A DNA stretch of 64,000 bases from Roseomonas sp. (GTDB lineage: Bacteria; Pseudomonadota; Alphaproteobacteria; Acetobacterales; Acetobacteraceae): positions 186,001 through 250,000 of the forward strand of contig JAPSLO010000002.1 of assembly GCA_031180725.1 (NCBI GenBank). The letters run 5' to 3'. Below, in pieces: positions 17,966 to 25,785 of this stretch. The stretch's first letter is position 1. Each line of letters opens with the position of its first letter. A program made the position numbers and the translations under genes. Below the pieces are notes generated by a model. It had not been told where the DNA came from and did not search any database. It saw only the letters and a program-made list of their open reading frames with translations.

Positions 17966-18355
17966 ATGGCCGACCCGATCGCCCCGCTGCTGGATGCCTA
18001 TGCCGAGGACCGGCTGCGCCTACCGATCTGCGAGGACTGCGGCACCGCGCATCTCTATCCCCGCGCCCGCTGCCCGCATTGCGGCGGCACGCGCCTGGCT
18101 TGGCGCGAGGCCAGCGGCGCGGCAGAACTCGCCAGCTATTCCGTCGTGCACCGCGCGCCCTCGCCCGACTTCGCGGCGGAGGTGCCCTATGTCGTCGCGC
18201 TGGTGCGGCTGGCGGAAGGTCCGCAGATGATGGCGCGGCTTGTGGATGTGCCGCCCGATGCGATGCGAATCGGCATGCGGCTGGCGCTACGTTTCGCCGC
18301 GATGCCGGGCGGCGAGAGGCGGCCCGTCTTCGCGCCAGCGGAGACGCCTCCATGA
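17966..18355 (+). CDS. DUF35 / OB-fold zinc-ribbon protein
   Basis: A 129-residue protein with a rubredoxin-like zinc ribbon, CEDC at residues 22-25 and CPHC at 36-39, followed by an OB-fold (ELASYSVVHRAPSPDF, VPYVVALVRLAEGPQMMARLVD). Such proteins are obligate partners of thiolase-like proteins and help bind acyl-CoA. It sits three bases behind the thiolase-like gene and overlaps the next hydratase by ATGA. The pair is expected to form a complex in the cytoplasm. Confidence 0.9.
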   Translation: MADPIAPLLDAYAEDRLRLPICEDCGTAHLYPRARCPHCGGTRLAWREASGAAELASYSVVHRAPSPDFAAEVPYVVALVRLAEGPQMMARLVDVPPDAMRIGMRLALRFAAMPGGERRPVFAPAETPP

Positions 18356-19128
18356 GCACCGTGCTGCTGGAGATCCGTGACCACGTCGCCTGGATCACGC
18401 TGAACCGGCCGGAGGCGCTGAACGCCATCAACGCTGCAATGCGCGCGGCGCTGCCCGAAGCCATCCGTACGGCAGAGGCGGATCCGGACGTGCGCGTGCT
18501 GGTGCTGCGCGGCGCTGGGGAACGCGCCTTCTGCGCCGGTGCGGACATAAAGGAGTTCGCACCCGTTCCTTCACCTGCGGAGTACCGCCAGTCCCGCCGC
18601 AATGGGGCGTGGATCCGAGCCTTCGACGAAGCCCGCAAGCCCATCCTGGCCAGCATTCGCGGCATCTGCCTGGGCGGCGGGCTGGAGATCGCGCTGGCTT
18701 GCGACATCCGCCTGGCGGCAGAGGATGCGCGCCTCGGCCTGCCCGAAAGCGGTCTTGGCATCCTGACAGGCGTTGGCGGGTCGCAACGGCTGCCGCGCCT
18801 GGTCGGGCTGGGCTGGGCACTGGACATGATGCTGACCGGCGAGCCGCTTCCTGCCACCCGTGCGCGCGAAATCGGACTGGTGACACGGGTGGTGCCCGTG
18901 GCGGAGCTGGAGGCGGTGACGGCTACCCTCGCTGCCCAACTGGCGGCACGCCCGCCGACGGCCTTGGCCTTTGCAAAAGAAGCCGCCCGGGCCGCGATGG
19001 ACCTTCCGTTGCGCGAAGGGCTGCGACTGGAAGGCGATCTGCTGACCCTGCTGATGAACACCGAGGACAGGCTGGAGGCCGCCCAGGCCTTCCGGGAGAA
19101 ACGGCCCCCGCACTTCACCGGCCGATGA
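18352..19128 (+). CDS. Enoyl-CoA hydratase/isomerase family protein (second)
   Basis: From ATG 18352 the product has 258 residues and a textbook crotonase pattern: ITLNRPEALNAINAAM, AFCAGADIKEF, GICLGGGLEIALACDIRLAAEDARLGLPESGLGILTGVGGSQRLPRLVG with both catalytic acidic positions (ALACD region Glu in GLEIA, and LPESGLG). This is closer to standard short-chain enoyl-CoA hydratases than the first copy, so it is the better candidate for the hydration step that would feed the retro-aldolase pair. Confidence 0.93.
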   Translation: MSTVLLEIRDHVAWITLNRPEALNAINAAMRAALPEAIRTAEADPDVRVLVLRGAGERAFCAGADIKEFAPVPSPAEYRQSRRNGAWIRAFDEARKPILASIRGICLGGGLEIALACDIRLAAEDARLGLPESGLGILTGVGGSQRLPRLVGLGWALDMMLTGEPLPATRAREIGLVTRVVPVAELEAVTATLAAQLAARPPTALAFAKEAARAAMDLPLREGLRLEGDLLTLLMNTEDRLEAAQAFREKRPPHFTGR

Positions 19129-19147
19129 TGCGAAGGGAGAGAACGCC

Positions 19148-20131
19148 ATGAAGCCCACGACACGGCGCGGCACCCTGGCGGCCCTGGCGGCGCTCGCCAG
19201 CGGCTCCGCCGTTGCGCCCGCCGTCGCGCAGACCGGCTGGCCCGCGCGACCGATCCGCCTGATCAATCCCTGGGCGCCCGGCGGCCCGGCGGACACCGTC
19301 GCGCGGCCACTCGCGCAGCGCCTCAGCGAGACGCTCGGCCAGCCGATGGTGATGGAAAATCGCGCCGGCGCGAATGGCACCATTGGTATGGCCGCAGTGG
19401 CCCGCGCGCCGGCGGATGGCTACACGCTGTTCTTCTCCCACGTGGGACCGGTGGCGATCAGCCCGGTCTTCTCCTCTAACCTGCCCTACGACCCCGTGCG
19501 CGACTTCGCGCCGGTCACACAGCTTGTCTCCGGCCCGATCGTGCTGGTGGTGCGGCCGGACGTGCCGGCCAGCACGGTACCGGAATTGCTGGCCTTCGCC
19601 CGGTCTCGGCCCGGCGAAGTCAGCTATGGCTCGGTCGGCCCGGCCAGCACCACGCATCTGGCCGGAGAGATGCTGGCCATGATGGGCGGGGTGCAGATGC
19701 TGCATGTGCCCTATCCCGGCGCCGCGCCCGTGGTGACCGACCTGCTGGGCGGGCGGCTGCACTTCGCCTTCCTGAACTTCTCGGGCGCGGTGGCGCAGAT
19801 GGAGGCCGGCAAACTGCGGGCCATCGCCGTCTCCACCGAGCGGCGCGCGCGCAAGCTGCCGGAGCTGCCGACCGTGGCGGAAACGCTGCCGGGCTTCGAG
19901 GTGAATTCCTGGTACGGCGTAATGGCGCCAACCGGGACGCCGCAGACCATCGTGGAGCGGCTATACCGTGAGTTCGCCGCCGCGCTGCGCCTGCCGGAAA
20001 TCACCGCGACGCTGGAAGCGCAAGGCTTCGGCATCGAGGCGACGACGCCCACGCAATATGCCGCGAAGATCCAGGCCGACCTGCAGCGCTGGGCCGAACT
20101 GGCCCGCGCCACCGGCATCCGCGTCGGCTGA
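19148..20131 (+). CDS. Bug/TctC family tripartite tricarboxylate-type binding protein (first)
   Basis: A 327-residue periplasmic protein with a signal peptide (ATG 19148, TRRGTLAALAALASGSAVAPAVAQ) and the Bug pattern: WPARPIRLINPWAPGGPADTVARPLA, MVMENRAGANGTIGMAAVARAPADGYTL, and LPELPTVAETLPGFEVNSWYGVMAPTGTP. Bug proteins bind carboxylates or amides such as aromatic acids. No TctA/TctB membrane genes are nearby, which is usual for the many orphan Bug proteins. Position after the catabolic genes suggests it captures the operon's substrate. Confidence 0.92.
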   Translation: MKPTTRRGTLAALAALASGSAVAPAVAQTGWPARPIRLINPWAPGGPADTVARPLAQRLSETLGQPMVMENRAGANGTIGMAAVARAPADGYTLFFSHVGPVAISPVFSSNLPYDPVRDFAPVTQLVSGPIVLVVRPDVPASTVPELLAFARSRPGEVSYGSVGPASTTHLAGEMLAMMGGVQMLHVPYPGAAPVVTDLLGGRLHFAFLNFSGAVAQMEAGKLRAIAVSTERRARKLPELPTVAETLPGFEVNSWYGVMAPTGTPQTIVERLYREFAAALRLPEITATLEAQGFGIEATTPTQYAAKIQADLQRWAELARATGIRVG

Positions 20132-20143
20132 GGGGCACGAAAA

Positions 20144-20974
20144 ATGGCCATGCGCATCTGGCACCAGGGCCTGGTGATCTTCGAGGACCTGCCCGACTAC
20201 CGCGCCGCGACCGAGCGCCACCTGAAGAGTGTTGTGCGGCCCGACACCGAAGTGGTCATGCACGGCATCCTGCCCGGCACCTATTCGACCGACTACCCGA
20301 TCGACGAGCTGCAGTACCGCCCTCTGGCGCTGATGCACCGGGCGCAGCCAATGGCCGCCGCTTATGCCGCCGAACATCAGGGGTTCGACGCATTCGTCAT
20401 GAGCTATCTGAGCGGCGTGATGCTGCCCGAGATCCGCGCGTTGGTGGACATTCCCGTGGTGAACTACCTGGAAGCCGCGGCCCATTTCGCGACAATGTAC
20501 GGCTACCGCTTCGGCATTACCCGCTTCGCCCCGCAATTGGGTGGTGAGATCAAGGACTTCCTGGATTCTATTGGGCTGGGCGCCTGCTTCGCCGGCACGG
20601 TCGCCAGCGGCTACAGCTACAAGCAAATCTTCGGTGGCTTCGCTTCGCCCGGCGAGGTGATCGAACGCTTCCAGGAAACTGTGCGGACCTTCAGCAAGGA
20701 AACCGGCGCGGACGTCATCATTCCCGGCGAGATGCCGCAGAACATCTTCCTGACCACCAACGGCATCCACCGCGTGGATGAAATCCCCGTCATCGACGGC
20801 GTTGGCGTCACCTACAAGCTGGCCGAGGTGATGGTGGATCTGAAGCGGCAGTTCGGCCTTTCGCGCAGCCGTCAGGGACAGAAGAATTGGCGCCCGCCGC
20901 CGCAGCGTGTGGCAGAGGTCATGCGCTTCTACGGCATGGATAGGATGTGGAAAGCGGTCGGGGCGCTGGAATGA
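20144..20974 (+). CDS. Asp/Glu/hydantoin racemase-fold protein lacking the catalytic cysteines
   Basis: The 276-residue protein has the two-domain racemase layout (FDAFVMSYLSGVMLPEIRALVDIPVVNYLEAAAHFA in the first half; ETGADVIIPGEMPQN in the second). In hydantoin and Asp/Glu racemases a Cys lies in each half, in the DAIVIGC and VIVLGC type stretches. Here the matching positions are Tyr 88 and Glu 196, and the only Cys is at 148 in GLGACFAG, away from both. Racemase chemistry by the known two-cysteine mechanism is therefore unlikely. It lies between two Bug-protein genes in one operon, so it may isomerise or bind the imported compound in another way (inference). Confidence 0.8.
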   Translation: MAMRIWHQGLVIFEDLPDYRAATERHLKSVVRPDTEVVMHGILPGTYSTDYPIDELQYRPLALMHRAQPMAAAYAAEHQGFDAFVMSYLSGVMLPEIRALVDIPVVNYLEAAAHFATMYGYRFGITRFAPQLGGEIKDFLDSIGLGACFAGTVASGYSYKQIFGGFASPGEVIERFQETVRTFSKETGADVIIPGEMPQNIFLTTNGIHRVDEIPVIDGVGVTYKLAEVMVDLKRQFGLSRSRQGQKNWRPPPQRVAEVMRFYGMDRMWKAVGALE

Positions 20975-20985
20975 GGGAGGATGCC

Positions 20986-21969
20986 ATGCAACCCCGCCTG
21001 ACGCGGCGCCGCCTGCTCGGCGTAGCGGCCGCGCTGCCACTGGCGCTGCCGGCGCTGGCGCAGCAGACCGTCTGGCCGTCGCGCGCGATACGCCTCGTGG
21101 TACCCTGGCCACCCGGGGGACCGATCGACCTGGCTGCACGGCCGATCGCGGCCCGCATGTCGGAACTGCTGGGTCAGCCTATGGTGATCGAGAACCGGGC
21201 CGGCGCGAATGGCACCATCGGTGCGGCGCATGTGGCGCAGTCCACGCCAGATGGCCACACGCTGCTGCTGGCTTCCCCTGGCCCTGTCACCATCTATCCG
21301 CTGTCGCGCAACAGCGCCGATCCGGACCCGCTTCGGCCTTTCGCGCCAATCACGCAGCTGGTCTCCAGCCCTTCCGTGCTGGTGGTCCGCCGGGACCTGC
21401 GCGCGACAAACCTGGCCGAGTTGGTGGCCCTGGCCCGGGAACGCGCGGACCAGATCAGCTACGGCTCCGCTGGCGTGGGCAGCATCAACCATCTCAGTGG
21501 CGCTTCTCTGGCCGCGCGCGCCGGGGTCAGCCTGCTGCACGTGCCCTACCAGGGCGCCACGCCGCTGCTGAACGATTTGATGGCTGGGCGGATCGACATG
21601 GCCTTCCTCGGTATCGGCGTCGCGCTGCCGCTCGTGCAGCAGGGAAACGCACGCGGCATCGCGGTAGGCAACGCGCGCCGCGCGACGGCGCTGCCTGATC
21701 TGCCCACCATTGCCGAGACCTATCCCGGCTTCCAGGCGGACAATTGGTACGCGCTCTTCGCGCCCGCCGGCACTCCGGCGCCCATCATCGCTCACCTGCA
21801 CCGCACGGCCGGTGAGGCGGTGCGTACACCGCAGGTAACGCGCGTGCTGGTGGAAGGCGGCACCGAGCCCGCGCCCTCCGAAAGCCCAAGCGCTTTCCTC
21901 TCAATGCTGCAGGAGGACACGGAACGCTGGCGCCAGTCCGTCCGCTCCGCGGCGCTGCGAGCTGAATGA
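20986..21969 (+). CDS. Bug/TctC family tripartite tricarboxylate-type binding protein (second)
   Basis: The start at ATG 20986 has a GGGAGG ribosome site five bases upstream; the ATG at 20971 overlapping the racemase-like stop is a weaker option. The 327-residue product has a signal peptide (RRRLLGVAAALPLALPALAQQ) and Bug motifs WPSRAIRLVVPWPPGGPIDLAARPIA, VIENRAGANGTIGAAHVAQS and LPDLPTIAETYPGFQADNWYALFAPAGTP. It is a paralogue of the Bug protein two genes upstream but diverged in the ligand loops, hinting at a related yet different ligand. It ends the operon. Confidence 0.92.
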   Translation: MQPRLTRRRLLGVAAALPLALPALAQQTVWPSRAIRLVVPWPPGGPIDLAARPIAARMSELLGQPMVIENRAGANGTIGAAHVAQSTPDGHTLLLASPGPVTIYPLSRNSADPDPLRPFAPITQLVSSPSVLVVRRDLRATNLAELVALARERADQISYGSAGVGSINHLSGASLAARAGVSLLHVPYQGATPLLNDLMAGRIDMAFLGIGVALPLVQQGNARGIAVGNARRATALPDLPTIAETYPGFQADNWYALFAPAGTPAPIIAHLHRTAGEAVRTPQVTRVLVEGGTEPAPSESPSAFLSMLQEDTERWRQSVRSAALRAE

Positions 21970-21996
21970 CGTCTCCGGCTTTTCGGCAACTCGGTG

Positions 21997-22400
21997 TCAG
22001 ACCCTCCCCATCTTGTCGAAAACGGAATCCAGGCTGCGGCAGAGGGGGTCATTCTGCACGAAACTGGCCAGCTTTATATGGAATTGCTGATCCACCTACA
22101 GGCGCCGATGGTTGACCGCTTCCGGGAACATCCGGGCATAGGCTTCGTTCAGCCCCCCTAGCTTGCCGGTCTGCTCGCGGCTGAAGCTGCGCTCGCAGGT
22201 CCAGCGGAAGTCGCAGCTCCAGCGCCTCGCGCGTCTCGTACAGGTCGCGAACATCGGTCGTGTTGAACTCCGCGACGAGATAACCGCGGCGCAGATGCCG
22301 GCCCGCATAGCCTTCCTGGTACAACCGCTCCGGGGATCGCAGCACCTCCCAGCCCCTGGTGGATCTTCGCGCCGGCCGCGTCCAGCTGCAGTGACCTGGT
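21997..22400 (-). pseudogene. GntR-family (FCD) regulator remnant
   Basis: Read on the minus strand from about 22400, the frames give first a degenerate winged-helix end and RRGYLVAEFNTTDVRDLYETREALELR, then after a frameshift GLNEAYARMFPEAVNHRRL, an in-frame TAG, and VDQQFHIKLASFVQND followed by a short tail ending at 21997. These are consecutive parts of the FCD effector domain of a GntR regulator. At least one frameshift and one stop break the gene, and most of the C-terminal helices are missing. It lies tail to tail with the second Bug gene. Confidence 0.75.
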
Positions 22401-22729
22401 AACGGCGGGCCAAGTGAAGGGAATCGCCGGCGCCGGCACGCGCCGCGACTTCCTGCCGGTCCTGCCAAGCATCGCGGAGGCCGGCCTGCCGGTCTATGTC
22501 TCCACCTCCTACACGGGTCTGCTGGCGCCGGCGCGCATGCCACCCGACATCGTGGTGAAGCCGGCCGAAGCCCGCGCCGAGGTCCTGCGCGGCCCGGAGA
22601 TCACGGCGCAGTTGCGCGCCCCAGGCGCGCCCTCGGCAGCGGCCGGCCCGGAGAGTCTTCCGTGACTTCGTCGCGTAGCGCATCACTGATGCCCGGCGGC
22701 TGAAGGCCACCGGCCTGCGCTTCGATTGA
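22390..22729 (+). pseudogene. Bug/TctC binding-protein remnant (3' third)
   Basis: The plus strand shows DLVTAGQVKGIAGAGTRRDFL, then LPSIAEAGLPVYVSTSYTGLLAPARMPPDIV and an alpha-helical stretch ending in QLRAPGA, all matching the last third of Bug proteins. A frameshift follows near 22655, and the other frame shows VFRDFVA, a stop, then RRLKATGLRFD, the usual Bug C-terminus, ending at 22729. The N-terminal two thirds are absent. It abuts the GntR remnant head to head, so both were probably damaged by one rearrangement. From 22730 to 22852 nothing was recognised. Confidence 0.75.
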
Positions 22730-22852
22730 TCAGCGTGCAGGTCCCCGCGCGGTCTTCAGCCCGCCGGGGCCGGTTCGGCGGCGGCCAGGCACCCAGCAGT
22801 TAATGGCCGCGCATGCCTCGGCGCCCGCCACCAGCCGCACCTGCCCTGCGCT

Positions 22853-23956
22853 TCAATGCCCCATGTCGAACAAGTCGCGGTGTTGTCGCGGTCGCGATGC
22901 GAGATACTGCTCGGGCGCCTTCACCTGTGCGCCCAGGTGGACGGCGGCGTGCCAAGGCCAGCGCGGGTCGTAGAGGATCGTCCGCGCGAGCGCGATCAGG
23001 TCGGCGTCGCCGGTCCCCACGACGGCTTCGGCCTGCTCGAACCCGGTTATGAGCCCGACCGCAATCACAGGCATGCGTGTCGCCGCCTTCACCGCGCGCG
23101 CGAGCGGCACCTGATAGCTCGGGCCGACAGGGATCCGCTGGGCGGGATCGAGCCCCCCACTCGACACGTGGATGGCGGCGCAGCCGCGCGCCTCAAGTGC
23201 TCGCGCGAAGGCGACGGTCTGGCCGATGTCCCAGCCGCCCTCGACCCAGTCGGTTCCGGACACGCGCATGGTGACGGCGCGGTCAGCAGGAAAGCCGGCG
23301 CGCACAGCATCAAAGACCTCAAGCGGGAAGCGCATGCGGTTCTCGAGACTGCCGCCATACTCGTCTTCCCGCCGGTTCGACAGAGGCGAGAGGAACTGGT
23401 GCAGCAGGTAGCCGTGGGCGCCGTGGACCTGCACAGCGTCGATCCCGAGCCGCGCGGCCCGGCGCGCCGCCTCGGCGAAGGCGTCGCGCACCCGGGCGAG
23501 ACCGTCGCGGTCGAGCGCGACAGGCGGGTGCTCACCCGCCTCGTATGGCATTGCGGACGGGGCGACCGTCTGCCAGCCGTTCGCGTGGTCTGGCGGGATT
23601 TGCGCGCCGCCCTTCCAGGGGATCTCAGTTGAGGCCTTGCGGCCGGCATGCGCGAGCTGGATGGCAATGGGCATGTCGGACCACCGCCGGACAGCTTCCA
23701 GGGTCCGGGCGATCGCCGCTTCCGTCGCCTCGTCCCAGAGCCCGACATCGGCATGGGTGATCCGCCCCTCGGGCAGGACAGCCGTCGCCTCAATTGTCAG
23801 CAGCGCGGCGCCGGAGAGCGCGAGATGGCCGAGGTGGATCAGGTGCCAGTCGGTCATGCATCCGTCGGCCGCCGAGTACTGGCACATCGGCGCGATGACG
23901 ATGCGATTGGCCAACTCGAGGCCGCCGACCTGAAGCGGCGTGAACAGCGTGCTTAT
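22853..23956 (-). CDS. NADH:flavin oxidoreductase, old yellow enzyme family (YqjM-like)
   Basis: The FMN-dependent ene-reductase pattern is complete: STLFTPLQVGGLELANRIVIAPMCQYSA (with the YqjM-type Cys), IQLAHAGRKAS, VHGAHGYLLHQFLSP followed by SNRREDEYGG, and the phosphate-binding VGLITGFEQAEAV near the C-terminus. The natural start is puzzling: the upstream DJ-1 gene stops at 23953 and the frame at the expected ATGA overlap reads ATAA, so the start codon would be ATA (23956-23954). The next ordinary start upstream is far inside the DJ-1 gene. Coordinates assume the ATA, giving 367 residues, the family's normal length. Either a rare start, a start lost by mutation, or a longer N-terminus applies. 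Confidence 0.8.
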   Translation of the reverse strand: MSTLFTPLQVGGLELANRIVIAPMCQYSAADGCMTDWHLIHLGHLALSGAALLTIEATAVLPEGRITHADVGLWDEATEAAIARTLEAVRRWSDMPIAIQLAHAGRKASTEIPWKGGAQIPPDHANGWQTVAPSAMPYEAGEHPPVALDRDGLARVRDAFAEAARRAARLGIDAVQVHGAHGYLLHQFLSPLSNRREDEYGGSLENRMRFPLEVFDAVRAGFPADRAVTMRVSGTDWVEGGWDIGQTVAFARALEARGCAAIHVSSGGLDPAQRIPVGPSYQVPLARAVKAATRMPVIAVGLITGFEQAEAVVGTGDADLIALARTILYDPRWPWHAAVHLGAQVKAPEQYLASRPRQHRDLFDMGH

Positions 23957-24690
23957 GATCGATTCTCCCTCAGGGCCTCGAGGAGCTTCTGGGCGACGGA
24001 TTCGGACGATTGGGGATTCTGGCCGGTGATGAGGTTGCCATCGCGCACCACGTGCGGCTGCCAGTCCGCACCGCTTTCCCACCTGCCGCCAAGGTCCCTT
24101 AGCCGGTTCTCAAGCAGGAAGGGTACGACGTCGCGGAGCCCGACACCCTCCTCTTCGCTATTGGTGAAGGCGGTAACACGGCGGCCTTCGACGATGGGCC
24201 GCCCGTCGAAGCGTCTCGCCGCGACGAGCCCGGCCGGGCCGTGGCAAACTGCGGACACGATCCTGCCCTCGTCGAACATGCGCCCGATGAGCCGCGCGAG
24301 CGTTTCGTTGCCCGGCAGGTCCCACATCGTGCCATGCCCGCCGGGGAGGAAGACCGCGTCGAAGTCGCGATCTGCGACCTCCGCGATCCCGGGCGTCGAT
24401 CGCACGAGCGCCGTAGCCGTCCCGTCGGCCAGGAAGCGCGTCACGGACGCGGGCACCTCCTGGCCTTCCGCCGGCTTCTCGCCCGCACCGCTGCCTGCCG
24501 ACTGAGGCAGGCTGCGCGGATCAAATGGCACCTCACCACCGCGGATGGACGCGAGGGTAATATCGGCTCCACCCTCCAGGAGCACATAGTAGGGCGCCGC
24601 TAATTCCTCGGCCCAGAGGCCGGTAGCGTGGCCGGTGTCGCCCATTCGGGCATGAGAAGTCGTCACGATGAGGACGCGAGGTGCGGCCAT
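23953..24690 (-). CDS. DJ-1/PfpI family protein (Hsp31-like)
   Basis: The 245-residue product has the glutamine-amidotransferase-like fold: VLIVTTSHARMG, GLWAEELAAPYYVLLEGGADITLASI (acidic residue of the Hsp31/glyoxalase III type), DAVFLPGGHGTMWDL and the nucleophile elbow SAVCHGPAGL with the Cys. Family members act as glyoxalase III, holdases or deglycases in the cytoplasm. It is the upstream gene of a pair with the ene-reductase, consistent with a defence against reactive carbonyl or electrophile stress (inference). The start has an AAGGAGGG-type site. Confidence 0.88.
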   Translation of the reverse strand: MAAPRVLIVTTSHARMGDTGHATGLWAEELAAPYYVLLEGGADITLASIRGGEVPFDPRSLPQSAGSGAGEKPAEGQEVPASVTRFLADGTATALVRSTPGIAEVADRDFDAVFLPGGHGTMWDLPGNETLARLIGRMFDEGRIVSAVCHGPAGLVAARRFDGRPIVEGRRVTAFTNSEEEGVGLRDVVPFLLENRLRDLGGRWESGADWQPHVVRDGNLITGQNPQSSESVAQKLLEALRENRS

Positions 24691-25110
24691 TGCCGGCCCT
24701 CCTTAGAAGGCGGAAGCAACGCCCAACTGCGCCCCCCGTTGCATCGGCTCACGTCGATAGGGTTCTGCGGCCTGCAAGGCTTATCCAAGACAGCCAGCAA
24801 GGACGGGTCATGCCGCTTTCAAGTCGTTGGCGTCTTCCCTACGCCTCTTGGCTTGGGCTCTCCAGGACCTACCAAGCCCCTTTCGGTGGATGCGAGATGT
24901 CGGTCGGCCTGCGTCATGCCCGTCGTTGTTCTGGTCTCGGGCATGCTCGTGTTCTTACGCAGATGGCGCTGCGGATCGGGCGGCCCTGGGCGGGAGCCGC
25001 TTCGTACGGCGGGCGGCAAAACCGAAGATAGACTGGTGGCAAGCTCCCCTCAAGACTTTGGCGCAGGCAACTATGGTCAGCCGCTCTCACATTGTGGTCG
25101 GACTGACCGC
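24691..25110. other. Unassigned, probably decayed sequence
   Basis: About 420 bases between the DJ-1 gene and the IS630 remnant. All frames contain only low-complexity or non-conserved peptides and no start with a ribosome site leads to a recognised protein. It is likely debris from insertion-sequence activity, but I could not identify a parent gene. Confidence 0.4.
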
Positions 25111-25416
25111 CAGGGCAGCAAGCCGCACCCGCCGTCAGCGAGTTCGAAGCGTTGGCTGGCCCGCCATCCCCGCTTCCACGTCCACTTCACGCCAACCGGT
25201 GCGTCATGGATCAACGCCGTCGAGGGCCTGTTTGCCACTTGACGAAGCGGCGCCTGAAGCGCGGCGCCTTTCGTTCCGATATCGATCTGAGCCAGGCTAT
25301 CCGGAACTACCTCAACGCCCACAATGCCGACCCGAAGCCCTTCTGCTGGACCGCCCGCCGATACCATCATCAGCAAACACCAGCACGGAAAACGTCAGCT
25401 GGAATCACTCCACTAG
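25111..25416 (+). mobile_element. IS630-family transposase remnant (C-terminal part)
   Basis: Three frames together give the C-terminus of an IS630-type transposase: KRWLARHPRFHVHFTPTGAS plus WINAVEGLFAT in the first frame, then LTKRRLKRGAFRSDIDLSQA and NADPKPFCWTA in the second, and ADTIISKHQHGKRQLESLH to the stop at 25414-25416 in the third. These are consecutive in intact members, so at least two frameshifts have occurred. The DDE catalytic N-terminal two thirds are missing, and no inverted repeats were found. It is dead. Confidence 0.8.
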
Positions 25417-25491
25417 GGCGGCGAGGGCCCGCCAATTGCACTCTGCGCCACTCATCGGATTGCAAGGCAGCGGCCGAAGGAGCACTCGGCC

Positions 25492-25785
25492 GGGTTCACC
25501 GGCTGGATGCACGCGAACGCCTATCCCGGCTAGGACACGCTGGCACGCTCCAGACAGGGTGGCGGTCAGCGGACTATTCGTGTCGCTTGCTGGGCGCATG
25601 CACGACGGAAGCTGTTCGACGTGCTCGAGGCCACGAATTCACCGGCGGCCGAGGAAGAATTGGCACGCATCGATGTGCTCTGTGCAATAGATACGAGAAT
25701 CAACGGCCTTGAGGCCGAGCATCAGTGTGATCGACGCCGTAAGCTGCTGTCAAAGTCAAGTCTGTCCTCAGAGCCCGCTTCATAA
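25492..25785 (+). mobile_element. IS66-family transposase remnant (internal part)
   Basis: One frame reads GFTGWMHANAYPG, an in-frame TAG, then QRTIRVACWAHARRKLFDVLEATNSP and EEELARIDVLCAIDTRINGLEAEHQ to a stop at 25783-25785. The VACWAHARRKLFDVLEA stretch is the central signature of IS66 TnpC transposases. Only about a fifth of the gene is present, with an internal stop. It stands directly behind the IS630 remnant, marking this as a repeated insertion site. Confidence 0.8.
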
